A stretch of DNA of 64,000 nucleotides from Algoriphagus yeomjeoni (GCF_003259505.1 NZ_QLLK01000006.1:124001-188000); one strand, 5' to 3'. Positions 9,926-19,902 are shown, counted from the stretch's first letter. Program-made: numbers and translations. Notes: generated by a model from the sequence alone, not told the origin.

Positions 9926-10759
9926 TTACCCCAAAATCTTATCAAACAACTGATGTGCTTGGAATTCTGCTTGAGCGGAAAGAGTTTTCTTTTCGGCCTT
10001 TAATTCTTTGGCCCATTCCAGGTATTTTTTGGAAATATCTTCTTTTGCTCCCAAAAAATGCATCAATGATTGCAAGGAAAGGTGATTGGAGTACCAAGGT
10101 TTCAAGTTGTTCTTCAACACTTCTATTTCCTGATGGATTCCTGTGATAAAAATGGAGTTGAACCCCATCTCAATTAGCGTATTTTCCAGCATGATGATGG
10201 TTCGCAATCCTTCAAAAGTGTCTTTCAAAGCCTTACTATCCATAGCACCCTTGTGGTCTAAATTAAAATACTCCAGCTCGTCCTGTATAATCTGATTGAC
10301 TGCAGTGTGAATAGCCAAGGGCTTTATTCCTCTGCTAGCTGATTGGGCTTTATGGTGAAACTCATCCCAGCTTTTCAGCGTGCTTCCGACAATGAGATCA
10401 AAAGCATCGGTATATAACTTCTTCTTGTATTTATCCAAGTGGATTCTATATCCATTGTATTTGATTCCCAGCGCCTGCTCCCGATTATTCAGACTTTTCT
10501 CTGCCAATTTGAAATGATGGATTTTTCTGAGACTTCTCTTCATCTGCTTGAAATCCGAAAAAATATTAAAATTCAATCCTTCAATATCAAAGTGAACCTT
10601 GGCCATCAAATCTGCATAAAGCTCCATAAAGTCCATCTTTCCAAGAAGTTCTATTGCTTTCTTGGATTTGATTTGCTTTCCCAAAACCAAAAAAAGTGCT
10701 TTAGCTTCTTGGTGTTGAGTTTCGAAAAGCTGAAAGACAGGGGATACCTTTGCCTGCAT
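9926..10759 (-). CDS. Helical protein of unknown function, possibly CHAD-like
   Basis: A 277-residue soluble, lysine-rich, mostly alpha-helical protein without signal peptide. Basic and His-containing helices (MKRSLRKIHHFKLAEKSL near 72-90; WDEFHHKAQ near 130) recall the basic helical CHAD domain, which binds polyphosphate, but the fit is weak and I do not assign it. The start lies 3 bases after the stop of the DUF2027-Smr gene. It therefore appears to be the last gene of a leftward run with the Smr protein and photolyase. No catalytic motif was seen. Confidence 0.6.
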   Translation of the reverse strand: MQAKVSPVFQLFETQHQEAKALFLVLGKQIKSKKAIELLGKMDFMELYADLMAKVHFDIEGLNFNIFSDFKQMKRSLRKIHHFKLAEKSLNNREQALGIKYNGYRIHLDKYKKKLYTDAFDLIVGSTLKSWDEFHHKAQSASRGIKPLAIHTAVNQIIQDELEYFNLDHKGAMDSKALKDTFEGLRTIIMLENTLIEMGFNSIFITGIHQEIEVLKNNLKPWYSNHLSLQSLMHFLGAKEDISKKYLEWAKELKAEKKTLSAQAEFQAHQLFDKILG

Positions 10760-10762
10760 AGA

Positions 10763-11713
10763 TTAGGAGATTCTGACCAGTGTTGCGCCATAGCCCCACT
10801 GATCTTTTTGCGTATCCTGAAAGTACTTAATATTTTGATGTTGACTCAATCGCTTGTGAATTTCTTTACGAAGCACGCCATTTCCGATGCCGTGGATGAA
10901 GGTAATCTCGTCCATTCCCGAAGCGATAGCCTGATCCAGGTTTCTATCAAAGGTCTCCAGTTGCACACGAAGCATTTCCGAATTACTCATGCCCTTTGGG
11001 TCCGTCGCTAGCTTTTCTATATGCAAATCAATTGATCGGGAAGGTTTTACAGCTTTTGGAGTTTCAGATTTAGGTGTGATTTCTCCAAGTTCTTGATTTA
11101 GGGCACGGATATCCAGCTCTTTGGTAGTCTGCTCCAGTGCAAAAATGTATGCTGTTTTATCCAGTCGAGGTGCCTTGCTCAGGTGTTTGAAAAACTGTGT
11201 AGGCTTCATCTTCAGCTGACGCTCAAAAGCAGGAATTGCCTTTTCCAGCGTGTTGTGAATAGGGATAAAGCGTAGCAAAAATGCAGGCCACTCGTCCATT
11301 TCCTTTAAAAGCCTATCATCAAATTTCTTCGCTTCGCCAGGATTCAAAGTGGCGGCAAGTAAGGTTCGTTGGTTGGTTCCAAAAACTTCAGACGCATGCG
11401 CTAAGTAAGGCTGACGGCTGTCATTGATCAGGTATAGGCTCAGACTTTGGTCATTGATCGGAACAAAAGCGAGGTAGAGCCCCTGATCTTTTGGGCCGGA
11501 AATAGGCAAGGGCGTATCGATTTCTTTTTCCTCAACCGGCTTCTCACCAAAATGTTGCTTTTCGGTTTCGTGAATAAGAACCAGTTCTGATTTCAGGGCT
11601 GGAATGATGAATCCATCCTCTATCTCTATCTGCATTCTTCCACTAGAAGAAATTTTGCGGATGATTCCTTCTTCGTTTCCATGTAGTAATCTTACTCGGT
11701 CTCCGATATTCAT
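10763..11713 (-). CDS. DUF2027 / Smr-domain protein
   Basis: A 316-residue cytoplasmic protein. Residues 1-48 form an SH3-like DUF2027 segment (MNIGDRVRLLHGNEEGIIRK). The middle region (about 70-200) is a beta-rich DUF2027 body. The C-terminal 90 residues are a Smr domain with DLHIEKL and the loop HGIGNGVL (family pattern HGxGxGxL), a nicking-nuclease fold also found at the end of MutS2. The ATG overlaps the photolyase stop by 4 bases (ATGA), indicating translational coupling. A role in nucleic-acid metabolism is an inference from the Smr domain and the photolyase neighbour. Confidence 0.85.
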   Translation of the reverse strand: MNIGDRVRLLHGNEEGIIRKISSSGRMQIEIEDGFIIPALKSELVLIHETEKQHFGEKPVEEKEIDTPLPISGPKDQGLYLAFVPINDQSLSLYLINDSRQPYLAHASEVFGTNQRTLLAATLNPGEAKKFDDRLLKEMDEWPAFLLRFIPIHNTLEKAIPAFERQLKMKPTQFFKHLSKAPRLDKTAYIFALEQTTKELDIRALNQELGEITPKSETPKAVKPSRSIDLHIEKLATDPKGMSNSEMLRVQLETFDRNLDQAIASGMDEITFIHGIGNGVLRKEIHKRLSQHQNIKYFQDTQKDQWGYGATLVRIS

Positions 11714-13008
11714 TGATTCAAGGCTGATTTGTAGGTGTCGATTGCACGTTGCCTTGCAAATTTATGATCTACGATCGGTTTTGGGTACTTATCTGAGTTT
11801 ATTTCAGGAATCCATTTTTTGATGTACTTCCAGTTCTTGTCAAATTTTTCCTGCTGGGAACTCGGATTGAACACTCGGAAATAAGGTTGGGCGTCTGTGC
11901 CTGTGCCTGCAGCCCATTGCCAGCCGCCATTATTAGAAGCCAATTCGTAATCCAGTAATTTCTCTGCGAAATAAGCTTCTCCCCATCTCCAGTCGATCAG
12001 GAGGTGTTTGGTGAGAAAGGAAGCTACGACCATCCGGACTCGATTGTGCATGTAGCCAGTGGTGTTCAATTCACGCATTCCGGCATCTACAATAGGATAG
12101 CCTGTTTTTCCTTCACACCAAGCTGCAAATTCTTCCTCGTTATTTCGCCAAGGAATCTGATCGTAGGCAGGTTTGAATGCTTTATCAACTACTTGGGGAT
12201 TATATGCCAAAATCATCATATAAAACTCCCGCCAGATCAATTCATTTAAATAGGTAGCATTGAGTTCCTTGGCTTTTAGCGCAAGCTTTCGGATAGAGAT
12301 AGTGCCAAAACGCAGGTGAATTCCCAATCTTGAAGTACCTTCTTTGGCAGGGAAATCCCTTGTTTCATCATAATGTGCGATGAGTTCTTCATCGGCAGTT
12401 TTGGATGGAATGGTAATGTCACTTTTCTCAAACCCAATGTCTTCCAACGTCATAAGCTTAATCGGATCAGTTTGAAGCAAGTTTCTCCAGTGCATCGGTT
12501 GGTAATCTTCTATCTTCTTCGGTTCAAACTTGCTAAGCCAAACTTTGCTGAAGGGAGTAAAGACTTTGTAGAATTCTCCTGAACCATTCAGGATTTCGCC
12601 CGGCTCAAATATGAGTTGGTCCTTGTATTGGTGAAAAGAAATGTCGTTCTGATTTAGAATCTTAGCTACTTTCTCATCCCGACTTTTTGCATAGGGCTCA
12701 TAGTCACGATTTGTATGGACTGATTGGATATCATATTCTTGTAGCAGCTCTTTGTAAATGCGCTCAGGATCTCCGTGTTTGACTAGTAGGGAAGAACCTT
12801 TTTTAGACAAATCATCATGGATTTTGCTGATCTGATCGTGTATGAATTCCACTCTAGCGTCAGCCTTATTTTCTAACTTATCCAATATGTTTTTGTCAAA
12901 AATGAATAGTGGCAAGACGTTTTCACTCTCACTGAGGGCTTGAAATAATGCGTGGTTATCTTCTAACCTGAGGTCTCTTCTGAACCAAAAAATGCTTACT
13001 TTTTTCAT
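11710..13008 (-). CDS. phrB: Deoxyribodipyrimidine photolyase (cryptochrome/photolyase family)
   Basis: Light-driven repair of pyrimidine dimers with FAD. Residues 1-130 are the Rossmann-like antenna domain opening with FWFRRDLRLEDN. The C-terminal helical FAD domain contains ELIWREFY, NRVRMVVASFL, DWRWGE and NNGGWQWAAGTGTDAQPYFR, which hold the FAD contacts and the electron-transfer tryptophans of class I CPD photolyases. At 432 residues it is slightly short of E. coli PhrB (472). A Met five codons upstream (13023) is an alternative start; I chose 13008 because the fold normally begins two to four residues before FWFRRD. It lies about 25-40 bases after tamB and overlaps the Smr gene. Confidence 0.92.
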   Translation of the reverse strand: MKKVSIFWFRRDLRLEDNHALFQALSESENVLPLFIFDKNILDKLENKADARVEFIHDQISKIHDDLSKKGSSLLVKHGDPERIYKELLQEYDIQSVHTNRDYEPYAKSRDEKVAKILNQNDISFHQYKDQLIFEPGEILNGSGEFYKVFTPFSKVWLSKFEPKKIEDYQPMHWRNLLQTDPIKLMTLEDIGFEKSDITIPSKTADEELIAHYDETRDFPAKEGTSRLGIHLRFGTISIRKLALKAKELNATYLNELIWREFYMMILAYNPQVVDKAFKPAYDQIPWRNNEEEFAAWCEGKTGYPIVDAGMRELNTTGYMHNRVRMVVASFLTKHLLIDWRWGEAYFAEKLLDYELASNNGGWQWAAGTGTDAQPYFRVFNPSSQQEKFDKNWKYIKKWIPEINSDKYPKPIVDHKFARQRAIDTYKSALNQ

Positions 13009-13048
13009 CTGTCTTTTATTCATTTAATCTCTAAAAAGGAGAGATTGT

Positions 13049-16000
13049 TTAAAGTTCTCCTTCTTTCAATAGCTTAATCCTTCTTTCGCGACTTAGCGAG
13101 TCAAGCCTTTCTTCTATATTATCAAGTTCAATTTTTTCCCATTCCGTCTTATTTTCAAATTGATAGCGCAAAAAATCATCCTGATCGTTGATGATCAACT
13201 TCTCTTTTTTCTTTCGGGTGATTTTGCTGAACAACTCCGAAAAGGAATTAAAAGATACGCTTTGGGATACGGCAACACCATAAGTAGAGACGTTTTTGGA
13301 AAGAGAAAGCGAGGTAAAAGTATTGAAGTTGTTTCTGTTGAAAATCCTAATTCGGTACACCCCATCTTCGGTAAGCATGTATTCTGCCTGCCAATCTCCT
13401 ATGATGGAAGAAGCACTGGCGTTTCCCTGATTATTGGTGAAACCACCATCTCTAGACACACGGAGGCGTCCATCGAGGAAAGTATAAGCTACGCTAAGTT
13501 GGAAAGTTTCCAATGCATTTTGATCCAAGCTAGCAACGTCCAAATCTACTTCTAGATTTTTGTCAACCTGTCCCAAAAAGCTGTTGAGTTGGGAAGAAAG
13601 CAATTGCCCCAAGCTTGATGAAATATTGGAAACACCTGAAAATTGACCTTCTGGGGAAAATGATCTCGTCATGATAACTGAGAAAACCTGTCGGTTCATT
13701 TCCTGTTCATCATTGGCAATCTTATTTTGGAAAGAAGAAATAGTAGTTTGGGTTTCACCACTGGATGGGAATTCGGAAAAGTCAAATCCAAAGCTGATGT
13801 CAGGGGAGAGTAATTCACCATCCAGGTTCAACAAGACCTTGACTGGATATCTTCGGCTTGCTGCGGAACTTTGGTTGGACTGCGTCACCGAACTTAGTAC
13901 GAGAGGCTGTAGAGACACACTTTCGGTGTATTCGGCAGAGATATCCATAATTCCGCTGTATGGATCTCCGTACCAAGTGATCCTTCCTCCGGGTTTGATA
14001 CTGAATTGCTTTTTCACGACATTATAGAGGGAGAAATTATACATCCCCTCCGTGATTTCGTAGGTGCCATTCAGCGTGAAATTCCCCTGCGTATCAACAT
14101 TCATTGTCAAAACTCCTCGTCCTCGTCCGGATATTCCTTCTTCCGTTCGAGGATCGATTATTATCTCAGTGTAGGCGTCAGGGGTGATGTCAAGCACGAA
14201 ATTCATTCGTACGTTTTCTATTTCCAATCTATTGATCTCCTCAGCGATTTGCTGAATCCGAACAGTATCCTGAATATTGATCATGTTAATAAAATCCTCC
14301 TGAGCCTGCGTGTTACTGCTGGTCAAGGGGATATAAATTCTAGTATTTGGCTGGCTGGTAGCTCGTGCATTGATATCTAGATTTGTAATAGTACCAACAG
14401 CTTCAAGCGTTCCCGAGACGTAGGCTGTTCCATAAAAAGTCTCATTGTCCCTATCCGTGGTATTCATCACCTGAAGGTTGTTGAGGTTGGCTCTGATGTC
14501 CAATCGGATGTTATTAAAGCCTTGATGATTTATGCCCCCGGTGAGAGTGGCTTGATTGCCAAAGAGATCTCTCATAGAAACCTGCTGAAGGCTGATCTGA
14601 TTAGGTCTAAAAAGGATGTTTCCGTTGAGTAAATAGGTGGTTTTAAGATAGTTTACCGTTAGTCTGCCATTGTTCAATCTTCCTGTGCCTTCTACTTTTG
14701 GTGAAGCCATAGTTCCTCCCAGGTCTAATTTGCCGGAAATACTGCCTCCCATACCAGATAGATAATTGGATAAAAATGGCTCAAGAATCACCAGGCTAGC
14801 TTCATTTAATGAAGCCTGCATATTCAGTTCTTGATTTTCTGTGAGAATATACCCTCCTAGGTTTATCGTTTCTTTTCCCTGATTGACATTAGTCAGGGAA
14901 ACTTGTAATCGCTCTAGATCCAGGTTGGCTTTTGCAGCCATATCACCTATTGGAAACTGATTTATGGCGAAGTCATTCAGACTTAATTCACCTTGCATCA
15001 ATGGATTGTCTAAAAGTTGCTCGAAAGATAGAAGACCATTTGCAGTACCGTCGAAGTCCTGCGGGAATAGGGTGTTCAAAAGGTCAATATTCACATTGTT
15101 GACCAATAAATTCAATCTATCCTCAACCCTGTCACTAATTGTGCCTTGTAGAGAAATAGACTGGTTTTCATTGAATAACTTGAGACTGTCAACTTGAATT
15201 AATCCTGGTGTAATTGTGATGAGGTTCAGGGAATCAAATTTCCATTCCCTATCTAGTACTTTCACGGAGGACGGCTCAAAAGCCAGCTGCGTATTTTGGC
15301 TGGAGAATTTGGCTACGGCATTGACTCTTGCGGCACTTTGCGTAGAATCCTGGTCCAGGGTGAGATCAATATCCATTTCATTTTGATCCCAAATGGCTTC
15401 AAATCCAAAATTGGTAAACTGCAGTGATTTGCCCAGCGACTGAGTTTTTGAATAGACATAAAACGAAGCTAGAATGTCCGGGCTATTGATGATTTTTGAG
15501 GTATTAAAATCTATGTTAATATTTTGAGCGGTGTTCGTTTTATACTTCAGTGTGTCAATACTTGTAAAAAAGTTAAAAACAGTATTTTCTTCTGTTTGAT
15601 AGAAAGCTCCTTCCAAAACCATGTTTTTAGAAATACTCAAATCAGGCTCCAAAAGCTGAACAATTGGGTTGATATTGATCAGCCGAAGGTTTAGATCGAG
15701 GTTGTAAATCTCAGAGAAATTGCGCTCAAGATCTGCTATGGGCTGTTCCTCATTTAGAATGATGGCTATGTACTGGCTTAAAAGAATGTCCAAATCTCGA
15801 CCCATTTGCTCCAGATTAAACTGACCGGAGGCAGCTGCGACTAGGTAATCTGAATTAACGGACATGGTTCGAGTGCCTCCGGCAAAAAGAGATTGGAAAT
15901 TAAAGCTTCCCACGTCCAAAAATCTATCCTCATAGCCGACTTTAATGTTTCTGAACCGTGCAATTCCCTGGATATCATCCAGTTCTATTCCTTTTACATC

Positions 16001-17656
16001 AATATCCAGATTTCCGCTAATGAAAGTTGCCTTTTCTGTCAAATTCAATCGATCTAGAAATGCAGTATCAATTTGTAAACTCATCCGAACTGAATCAGTT
16101 GATTCACGAAGATTTACCTCACCGTTTGCAATGATTTTGAAGTTCGGGTCCTTTACCGCCAGGTTGCCTCGGAAAAGGTCTTTCCCATAAGTAGCGTCCG
16201 TCTTGATGTTGGTGTATTGGTAGTTTTTGAATCCGAATTTGCTGATATCAGCATCCACATCCAGAAGCAAGTTAGCTATGGAACTACCAGTTGTGGTTAT
16301 ACGTCCTTTGAGGCTTACTTTTTGAAATAATTCCCTGTCTTCAGCGATGATTCCTAAGTCTAGATTTTGGGTTGTAACATTAGAAACGGTCGTTGGTAGC
16401 CCATCAGCCCTGTCGAAACTCACCCTACCAGTGATGTCACCAATTGAAGTTTTAAAATCACCGTTTGTATCAAAGCGATGCAAATAACCCGCAAAATCAG
16501 CTGTGAGCCGTACTGTATTGAACTTGTTGATTTCTTTGGCAATATTGGAAGGCAAGTAAGGGGCTAAATCTCTTGCTAAAATCGTGGAGTTCTTAAGTGA
16601 TAAGTTGATATAAGTATCCTCTAGATCCGGTAACCCATCTAGTCTAAATGATCCGAAAATGGCTGTTTTTTCCCCAAGCCGAATCAGGAATTCTTCTGAT
16701 CTAAGATCAGACACAGGTCCAGATACTTTTCCGGATAAATAGATTTCATCATCAATATCAGGAAGGGATGGAGCGAAAAGTTTTAAATCACCCAAGTCTA
16801 GCTTGGTCTCATCCAAGTTAGTAATGATGACTACTTCCTCTTCAAAATTGGAAAATGCTGCCGGGGTGGCGTATTCAAATCGGAGGAAGTTTTTGATATG
16901 ACTATTTATTGACTTTAGGCTTAGTCTATCAAACTCCATGAATTCCGGACCATATTTCATATTGGTTTTGAGTTCCATGATCTCAAAACCCGAAGTCAAC
17001 TCTGTCCCTGTTAGCATTTTAATGTCAGCTCCAATCTCAGGGCCTTCCAAGTAAAAGTTCGAAGCATTTAAGGTGATATCAGAAAAGCGTAGTCTATTGT
17101 AATCCAGACCTTTTGTGATCGCGTCGGTTATTTCATTGACAATAAATATTTGGGAATTTCTAAGCTCTACTGTATTGATCTTAAACTGAGTGGGTCCCGA
17201 ACTAGAGCTGCGCGAACTAAATATAGTTGAAAGTTCTTCCACCCAAAGATTGATGTTCATGTCTGAATCACCTTCATGGGTGAGTAGGTGGAGTTGAGCA
17301 GTCTCCATCCGTACAGCATTGATAGTGGTGATTCCTGGAGGAATTAAGGAAAGAAACTCGAAATCTGCATTGATTTTTTTGGCACCTATCATCAAACTAT
17401 CCCGGTGATCTCGGATGATGACGTCGTCTAGCTCGAGTGCATCCCACCAAGTGAGCCTGATTTGACCGATCTCTGTGTGGAAATCTGAATTATTATTCAG
17501 AATGCCTGTTACAGTGTTTATTACCTTATTTTGAACCCAAGTGATCTGTAAACTCAGGGCCACTACGATAAAAAACATGACTGATGAAAAGACGATCCAA
17601 AGTATTACCCGAAACGCTTTGTGCAAAAAATCCTTAACTTTCGCGTTCTTTTCCAA
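13049..17656 (-). CDS. tamB: TamB-like translocation/assembly module protein (DUF490)
   Basis: Very large (1535 residues) inner-membrane-anchored periplasmic protein of the TamB/AsmA-like bridge family. Such proteins span the periplasm as a hydrophobic beta-taco and move lipid or help outer-membrane assembly. One N-terminal anchor (residues about 18-40, VILWIVFSSVMFFIVVALSL) is followed by long repetitive beta-strand sequence. The conserved C-terminal DUF490 domain (about 1100-1480) contains GRGRGVLTMNVDTQGNF and YTFLDGRLRVSRDGG. The tail after 1490 is charged and coiled. The only start that keeps the anchor is TTG at 17656-17654, whose first base pairs with the first base of the tsaD ATG. 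It probably leads an operon with the photolyase, Smr and helical genes. Confidence 0.9.
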   Translation of the reverse strand: MEKNAKVKDFLHKAFRVILWIVFSSVMFFIVVALSLQITWVQNKVINTVTGILNNNSDFHTEIGQIRLTWWDALELDDVIIRDHRDSLMIGAKKINADFEFLSLIPPGITTINAVRMETAQLHLLTHEGDSDMNINLWVEELSTIFSSRSSSSGPTQFKINTVELRNSQIFIVNEITDAITKGLDYNRLRFSDITLNASNFYLEGPEIGADIKMLTGTELTSGFEIMELKTNMKYGPEFMEFDRLSLKSINSHIKNFLRFEYATPAAFSNFEEEVVIITNLDETKLDLGDLKLFAPSLPDIDDEIYLSGKVSGPVSDLRSEEFLIRLGEKTAIFGSFRLDGLPDLEDTYINLSLKNSTILARDLAPYLPSNIAKEINKFNTVRLTADFAGYLHRFDTNGDFKTSIGDITGRVSFDRADGLPTTVSNVTTQNLDLGIIAEDRELFQKVSLKGRITTTGSSIANLLLDVDADISKFGFKNYQYTNIKTDATYGKDLFRGNLAVKDPNFKIIANGEVNLRESTDSVRMSLQIDTAFLDRLNLTEKATFISGNLDIDVKGIELDDIQGIARFRNIKVGYEDRFLDVGSFNFQSLFAGGTRTMSVNSDYLVAAASGQFNLEQMGRDLDILLSQYIAIILNEEQPIADLERNFSEIYNLDLNLRLININPIVQLLEPDLSISKNMVLEGAFYQTEENTVFNFFTSIDTLKYKTNTAQNINIDFNTSKIINSPDILASFYVYSKTQSLGKSLQFTNFGFEAIWDQNEMDIDLTLDQDSTQSAARVNAVAKFSSQNTQLAFEPSSVKVLDREWKFDSLNLITITPGLIQVDSLKLFNENQSISLQGTISDRVEDRLNLLVNNVNIDLLNTLFPQDFDGTANGLLSFEQLLDNPLMQGELSLNDFAINQFPIGDMAAKANLDLERLQVSLTNVNQGKETINLGGYILTENQELNMQASLNEASLVILEPFLSNYLSGMGGSISGKLDLGGTMASPKVEGTGRLNNGRLTVNYLKTTYLLNGNILFRPNQISLQQVSMRDLFGNQATLTGGINHQGFNNIRLDIRANLNNLQVMNTTDRDNETFYGTAYVSGTLEAVGTITNLDINARATSQPNTRIYIPLTSSNTQAQEDFINMINIQDTVRIQQIAEEINRLEIENVRMNFVLDITPDAYTEIIIDPRTEEGISGRGRGVLTMNVDTQGNFTLNGTYEITEGMYNFSLYNVVKKQFSIKPGGRITWYGDPYSGIMDISAEYTESVSLQPLVLSSVTQSNQSSAASRRYPVKVLLNLDGELLSPDISFGFDFSEFPSSGETQTTISSFQNKIANDEQEMNRQVFSVIMTRSFSPEGQFSGVSNISSSLGQLLSSQLNSFLGQVDKNLEVDLDVASLDQNALETFQLSVAYTFLDGRLRVSRDGGFTNNQGNASASSIIGDWQAEYMLTEDGVYRIRIFNRNNFNTFTSLSLSKNVSTYGVAVSQSVSFNSFSELFSKITRKKKEKLIINDQDDFLRYQFENKTEWEKIELDNIEERLDSLSRERRIKLLKEGEL

Positions 17657-18669
17657 TGGGTACCAACGATATCTTTATTCTAGCAATTGAATCCTCGTGT
17701 GACGAGACCTCTGCGGCTGTTATAGCTGATGGCAAAGTACTTAATAATATTGTCGCCACACAATCAGTTCACGAAAAATATGGGGGAGTAGTTCCGGAGC
17801 TTGCTTCGCGGGCTCATCAGGAAAATCTTATTCCAGTGGTTCAGGAGGCCATTTTATCCTCAGGAATTTCTAAGGATCAACTTTCAGCAGTAGCTTTCAC
17901 CAGAGGTCCTGGTCTCATGGGGTCGCTATTGGTAGGAGTAAGCTTCGCTAAAGCATTTGCCTTTGCAAAGAAAATCCCCCTCATTGAAGTGAATCATATG
18001 AATGCGCATATTTTGGCTCATTTTATCGAGGATCCAAAACCAAACTTTCCATTTATCTGCCTGACAGTAAGTGGAGGACATACTCAGTTGGTTTTGGTGA
18101 AAAGTCACTTAGAAATGGAAGTGATAGGAGAGACGCAGGACGATGCTGTCGGAGAAGCTTTTGACAAAACAGCTAAGCTGCTAGGATTGCCTTATCCAGG
18201 AGGTCCACTTATTGACAAATATGCCAAGGAAGGGAACCCGAAAGCTTTTCAATTTCCTATCACCAGAATGCCAGAATTGAATTATTCCTTCAGTGGAATA
18301 AAGACGGCGGTCCTATATTTTCTTCGGGACCAATTAAAAGATAACCCGAAATTTATAGAAGAAAACCTGGCCGATCTTTGTGCCAGCATACAATATTCAT
18401 TGGTAGAAATGCTCCTGATAAAGTTGAAAGCGGCGGTGAAGCAGTATGGGGTGAAGGAAGTAGCTATTGCTGGGGGAGTATCCGCTAACTCAGGTTTGAG
18501 GGATACATTGACTCAGTTGGCCGGGCAAAAAGGCTGGAACTTGTACATTCCAAAATTCGAATATTGTACAGACAACGCTGCCATGATTGCCATGGCAGCA
18601 CATTATAAATACCTGAAAGGAGAATTTTCATCTATGGATGTAGCTCCTCTCGCAAAAATGAAAATCTAA
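17656..18669 (+). CDS. tsaD: tRNA N6-adenosine threonylcarbamoyltransferase TsaD
   Basis: Transfers threonylcarbamoyl from TC-AMP to A37 of ANN-decoding tRNAs (t6A), acting with TsaB and TsaE. The 337-residue ASKHA-fold protein shows [11 protein letters not shown] at residues 10-20, the metal pair His114 and His118 in [14 protein letters not shown] near 139, and the C-terminal [10 protein letters not shown] with the Asp metal ligand in CTDNAAMIA. Length is normal. The start is fixed by [11 protein letters not shown] spacing. It begins a tight four-gene run: smpB starts 2 bases after the stop. Its promoter must lie inside tamB, because the two start codons touch. Confidence 0.97.
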   Translation: MGTNDIFILAIESSCDETSAAVIADGKVLNNIVATQSVHEKYGGVVPELASRAHQENLIPVVQEAILSSGISKDQLSAVAFTRGPGLMGSLLVGVSFAKAFAFAKKIPLIEVNHMNAHILAHFIEDPKPNFPFICLTVSGGHTQLVLVKSHLEMEVIGETQDDAVGEAFDKTAKLLGLPYPGGPLIDKYAKEGNPKAFQFPITRMPELNYSFSGIKTAVLYFLRDQLKDNPKFIEENLADLCASIQYSLVEMLLIKLKAAVKQYGVKEVAIAGGVSANSGLRDTLTQLAGQKGWNLYIPKFEYCTDNAAMIAMAAHYKYLKGEFSSMDVAPLAKMKI

Positions 18670-18671
18670 GC

Positions 18672-19139
18672 ATGGCTAAGGATAATAAGTTTGACAAAGT
18701 CATCAATATAAAAAACAGAAAGGCAAGTTTTCAGTTTGAATTTGTAGATACTTACGTGGCTGGAATGGTTTTGAAGGGAACCGAAATAAAGTCTATTAGG
18801 GAAGGGAAAGTATCCCTTACCGAGGCGTTTTGTATTTTCTTGGATGGAGAGCTTTATGTACGTCAGATGCATATTGCTCCATATTCTATGGCGGCGAGTT
18901 ATAATCATGTGGCTATCCGGGACCGAAAGTTGCTTTTAAGCAAAAAAGAACTGGAAAAACTCGAAACTAAGTCACAGGAAAAAGGGCTGACTATCATTCC
19001 AGTTCGTATATTTATCAACGACCGAGGAATGGCGAAAATGGAAATTGCGCTAGGCCGAGGTAAAAAATCTCACGACAAACGACAGGACCTGAAGGAAAAA
19101 GATGCAAAAAGAGAAATCCAGCGAATGGCCTTTGATTGA
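18672..19139 (+). CDS. smpB: SsrA-binding protein SmpB
   Basis: Binds tmRNA and delivers it to stalled ribosomes for trans-translation. At 155 residues it has the usual length. The OB-fold signature [18 protein letters not shown] spans about 37-54, [13 protein letters not shown] follows, and the C-terminal tail is basic ([21 protein letters not shown]) and enters the ribosomal mRNA path. The start is 2 bases downstream of tsaD and the 3' end overlaps the next gene by 38 bases in another frame. This implies coupled expression with the NlpC/P60-like protein. Confidence 0.97.
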   Translation: MAKDNKFDKVINIKNRKASFQFEFVDTYVAGMVLKGTEIKSIREGKVSLTEAFCIFLDGELYVRQMHIAPYSMAASYNHVAIRDRKLLLSKKELEKLETKSQEKGLTIIPVRIFINDRGMAKMEIALGRGKKSHDKRQDLKEKDAKREIQRMAFD

Positions 19140-19899
19140 TGCTTTTGGGATCTGCAGGCAAACAATTCTTCCTCTTTACCGCAGGCCTACATTTGATTCC
19201 GCATTGGTCACACAGTTACTTTTTGGTGAATGCTATCAGACGATAGCGATGACTTCCGATCAGCAATGGTTCAAGATTTTGCATGAGGATACTGGGCTGG
19301 AAGGCTGGATTACCACCCATACGATCAAGGAAATTCCGGCAGCAGACTATTACAAATTCCTCAATGCGGACTTTCAGGTAGTCACCAGTCCAATTGCGGC
19401 CATTGAATATCTAGGCACCAATCTCTATTTACTTCCGGGCAGCAGGCTCCATTTCTCAGACTTAGAGCTTTTCAATTGGCAGGACCATATTGGTTTTACT
19501 GGCTCTGTTCGCAGTCATGCGATAAAAGCTGATAGATCCCAATTAATTGATGTGGCCGTGAAATATGTGAATGCACCGTACCAAGCAGGAGGGAGAAGCA
19601 TTTTTGGATTAGATGAGCGACAAGGTTTTGAACTGATCTTTAACATTGCCGGCTATTCATGGAAGTCAGGAAAAATTCCAGGTAGAAAAATTGACCCGGA
19701 GCACGTTTTGCCAGGTGATTTATTTATTTTCAAGGAGTTAGAAAAAAAGCAAGTCAACTATGCCTTGTATCTTGGAGCTGAAGAAGTGTTTTGGATGGAC
19801 AATCGAATAAAAGTGTCGGATCTGAGTGAATGGGAAGCCCATCTAAGGAGCAGCAAGGATAAACAGGTGGAGCTAGAAACTCGGTCAATTATAAATTAA
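19102..19899 (+). CDS. SH3b plus degenerate NlpC/P60 protein, active-site residues missing
   Basis: A 265-residue protein with an N-terminal SH3b-type domain (about 12-75, ending [12 protein letters not shown]), a second beta-rich domain (about 85-150), and a C-terminal NlpC/P60 fold (150-255). In active enzymes the segment reads GLDCSGxV and a later strand carries HVGIYLG. Here the first reads [10 protein letters not shown] and the second VNYALYLG, so both the catalytic Cys and His are replaced. The P60 frame is still recognisable from GGRSIFGLD and LPGDLFIF. There is no signal peptide, and the start overlaps smpB by 38 bases. I infer a binding or regulatory role, not peptidoglycan cleavage. 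An alternative is a diverged enzyme using other residues. Confidence 0.72.
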   Translation: MQKEKSSEWPLIDAFGICRQTILPLYRRPTFDSALVTQLLFGECYQTIAMTSDQQWFKILHEDTGLEGWITTHTIKEIPAADYYKFLNADFQVVTSPIAAIEYLGTNLYLLPGSRLHFSDLELFNWQDHIGFTGSVRSHAIKADRSQLIDVAVKYVNAPYQAGGRSIFGLDERQGFELIFNIAGYSWKSGKIPGRKIDPEHVLPGDLFIFKELEKKQVNYALYLGAEEVFWMDNRIKVSDLSEWEAHLRSSKDKQVELETRSIIN

Positions 19900-19902
19900 A
19901 CT

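Noticed and set aside
13160-16190. Several open frames antisense to tamB
   Set aside because: They are mirror frames of a long, strongly coding gene, lacking starts with context or family resemblance.
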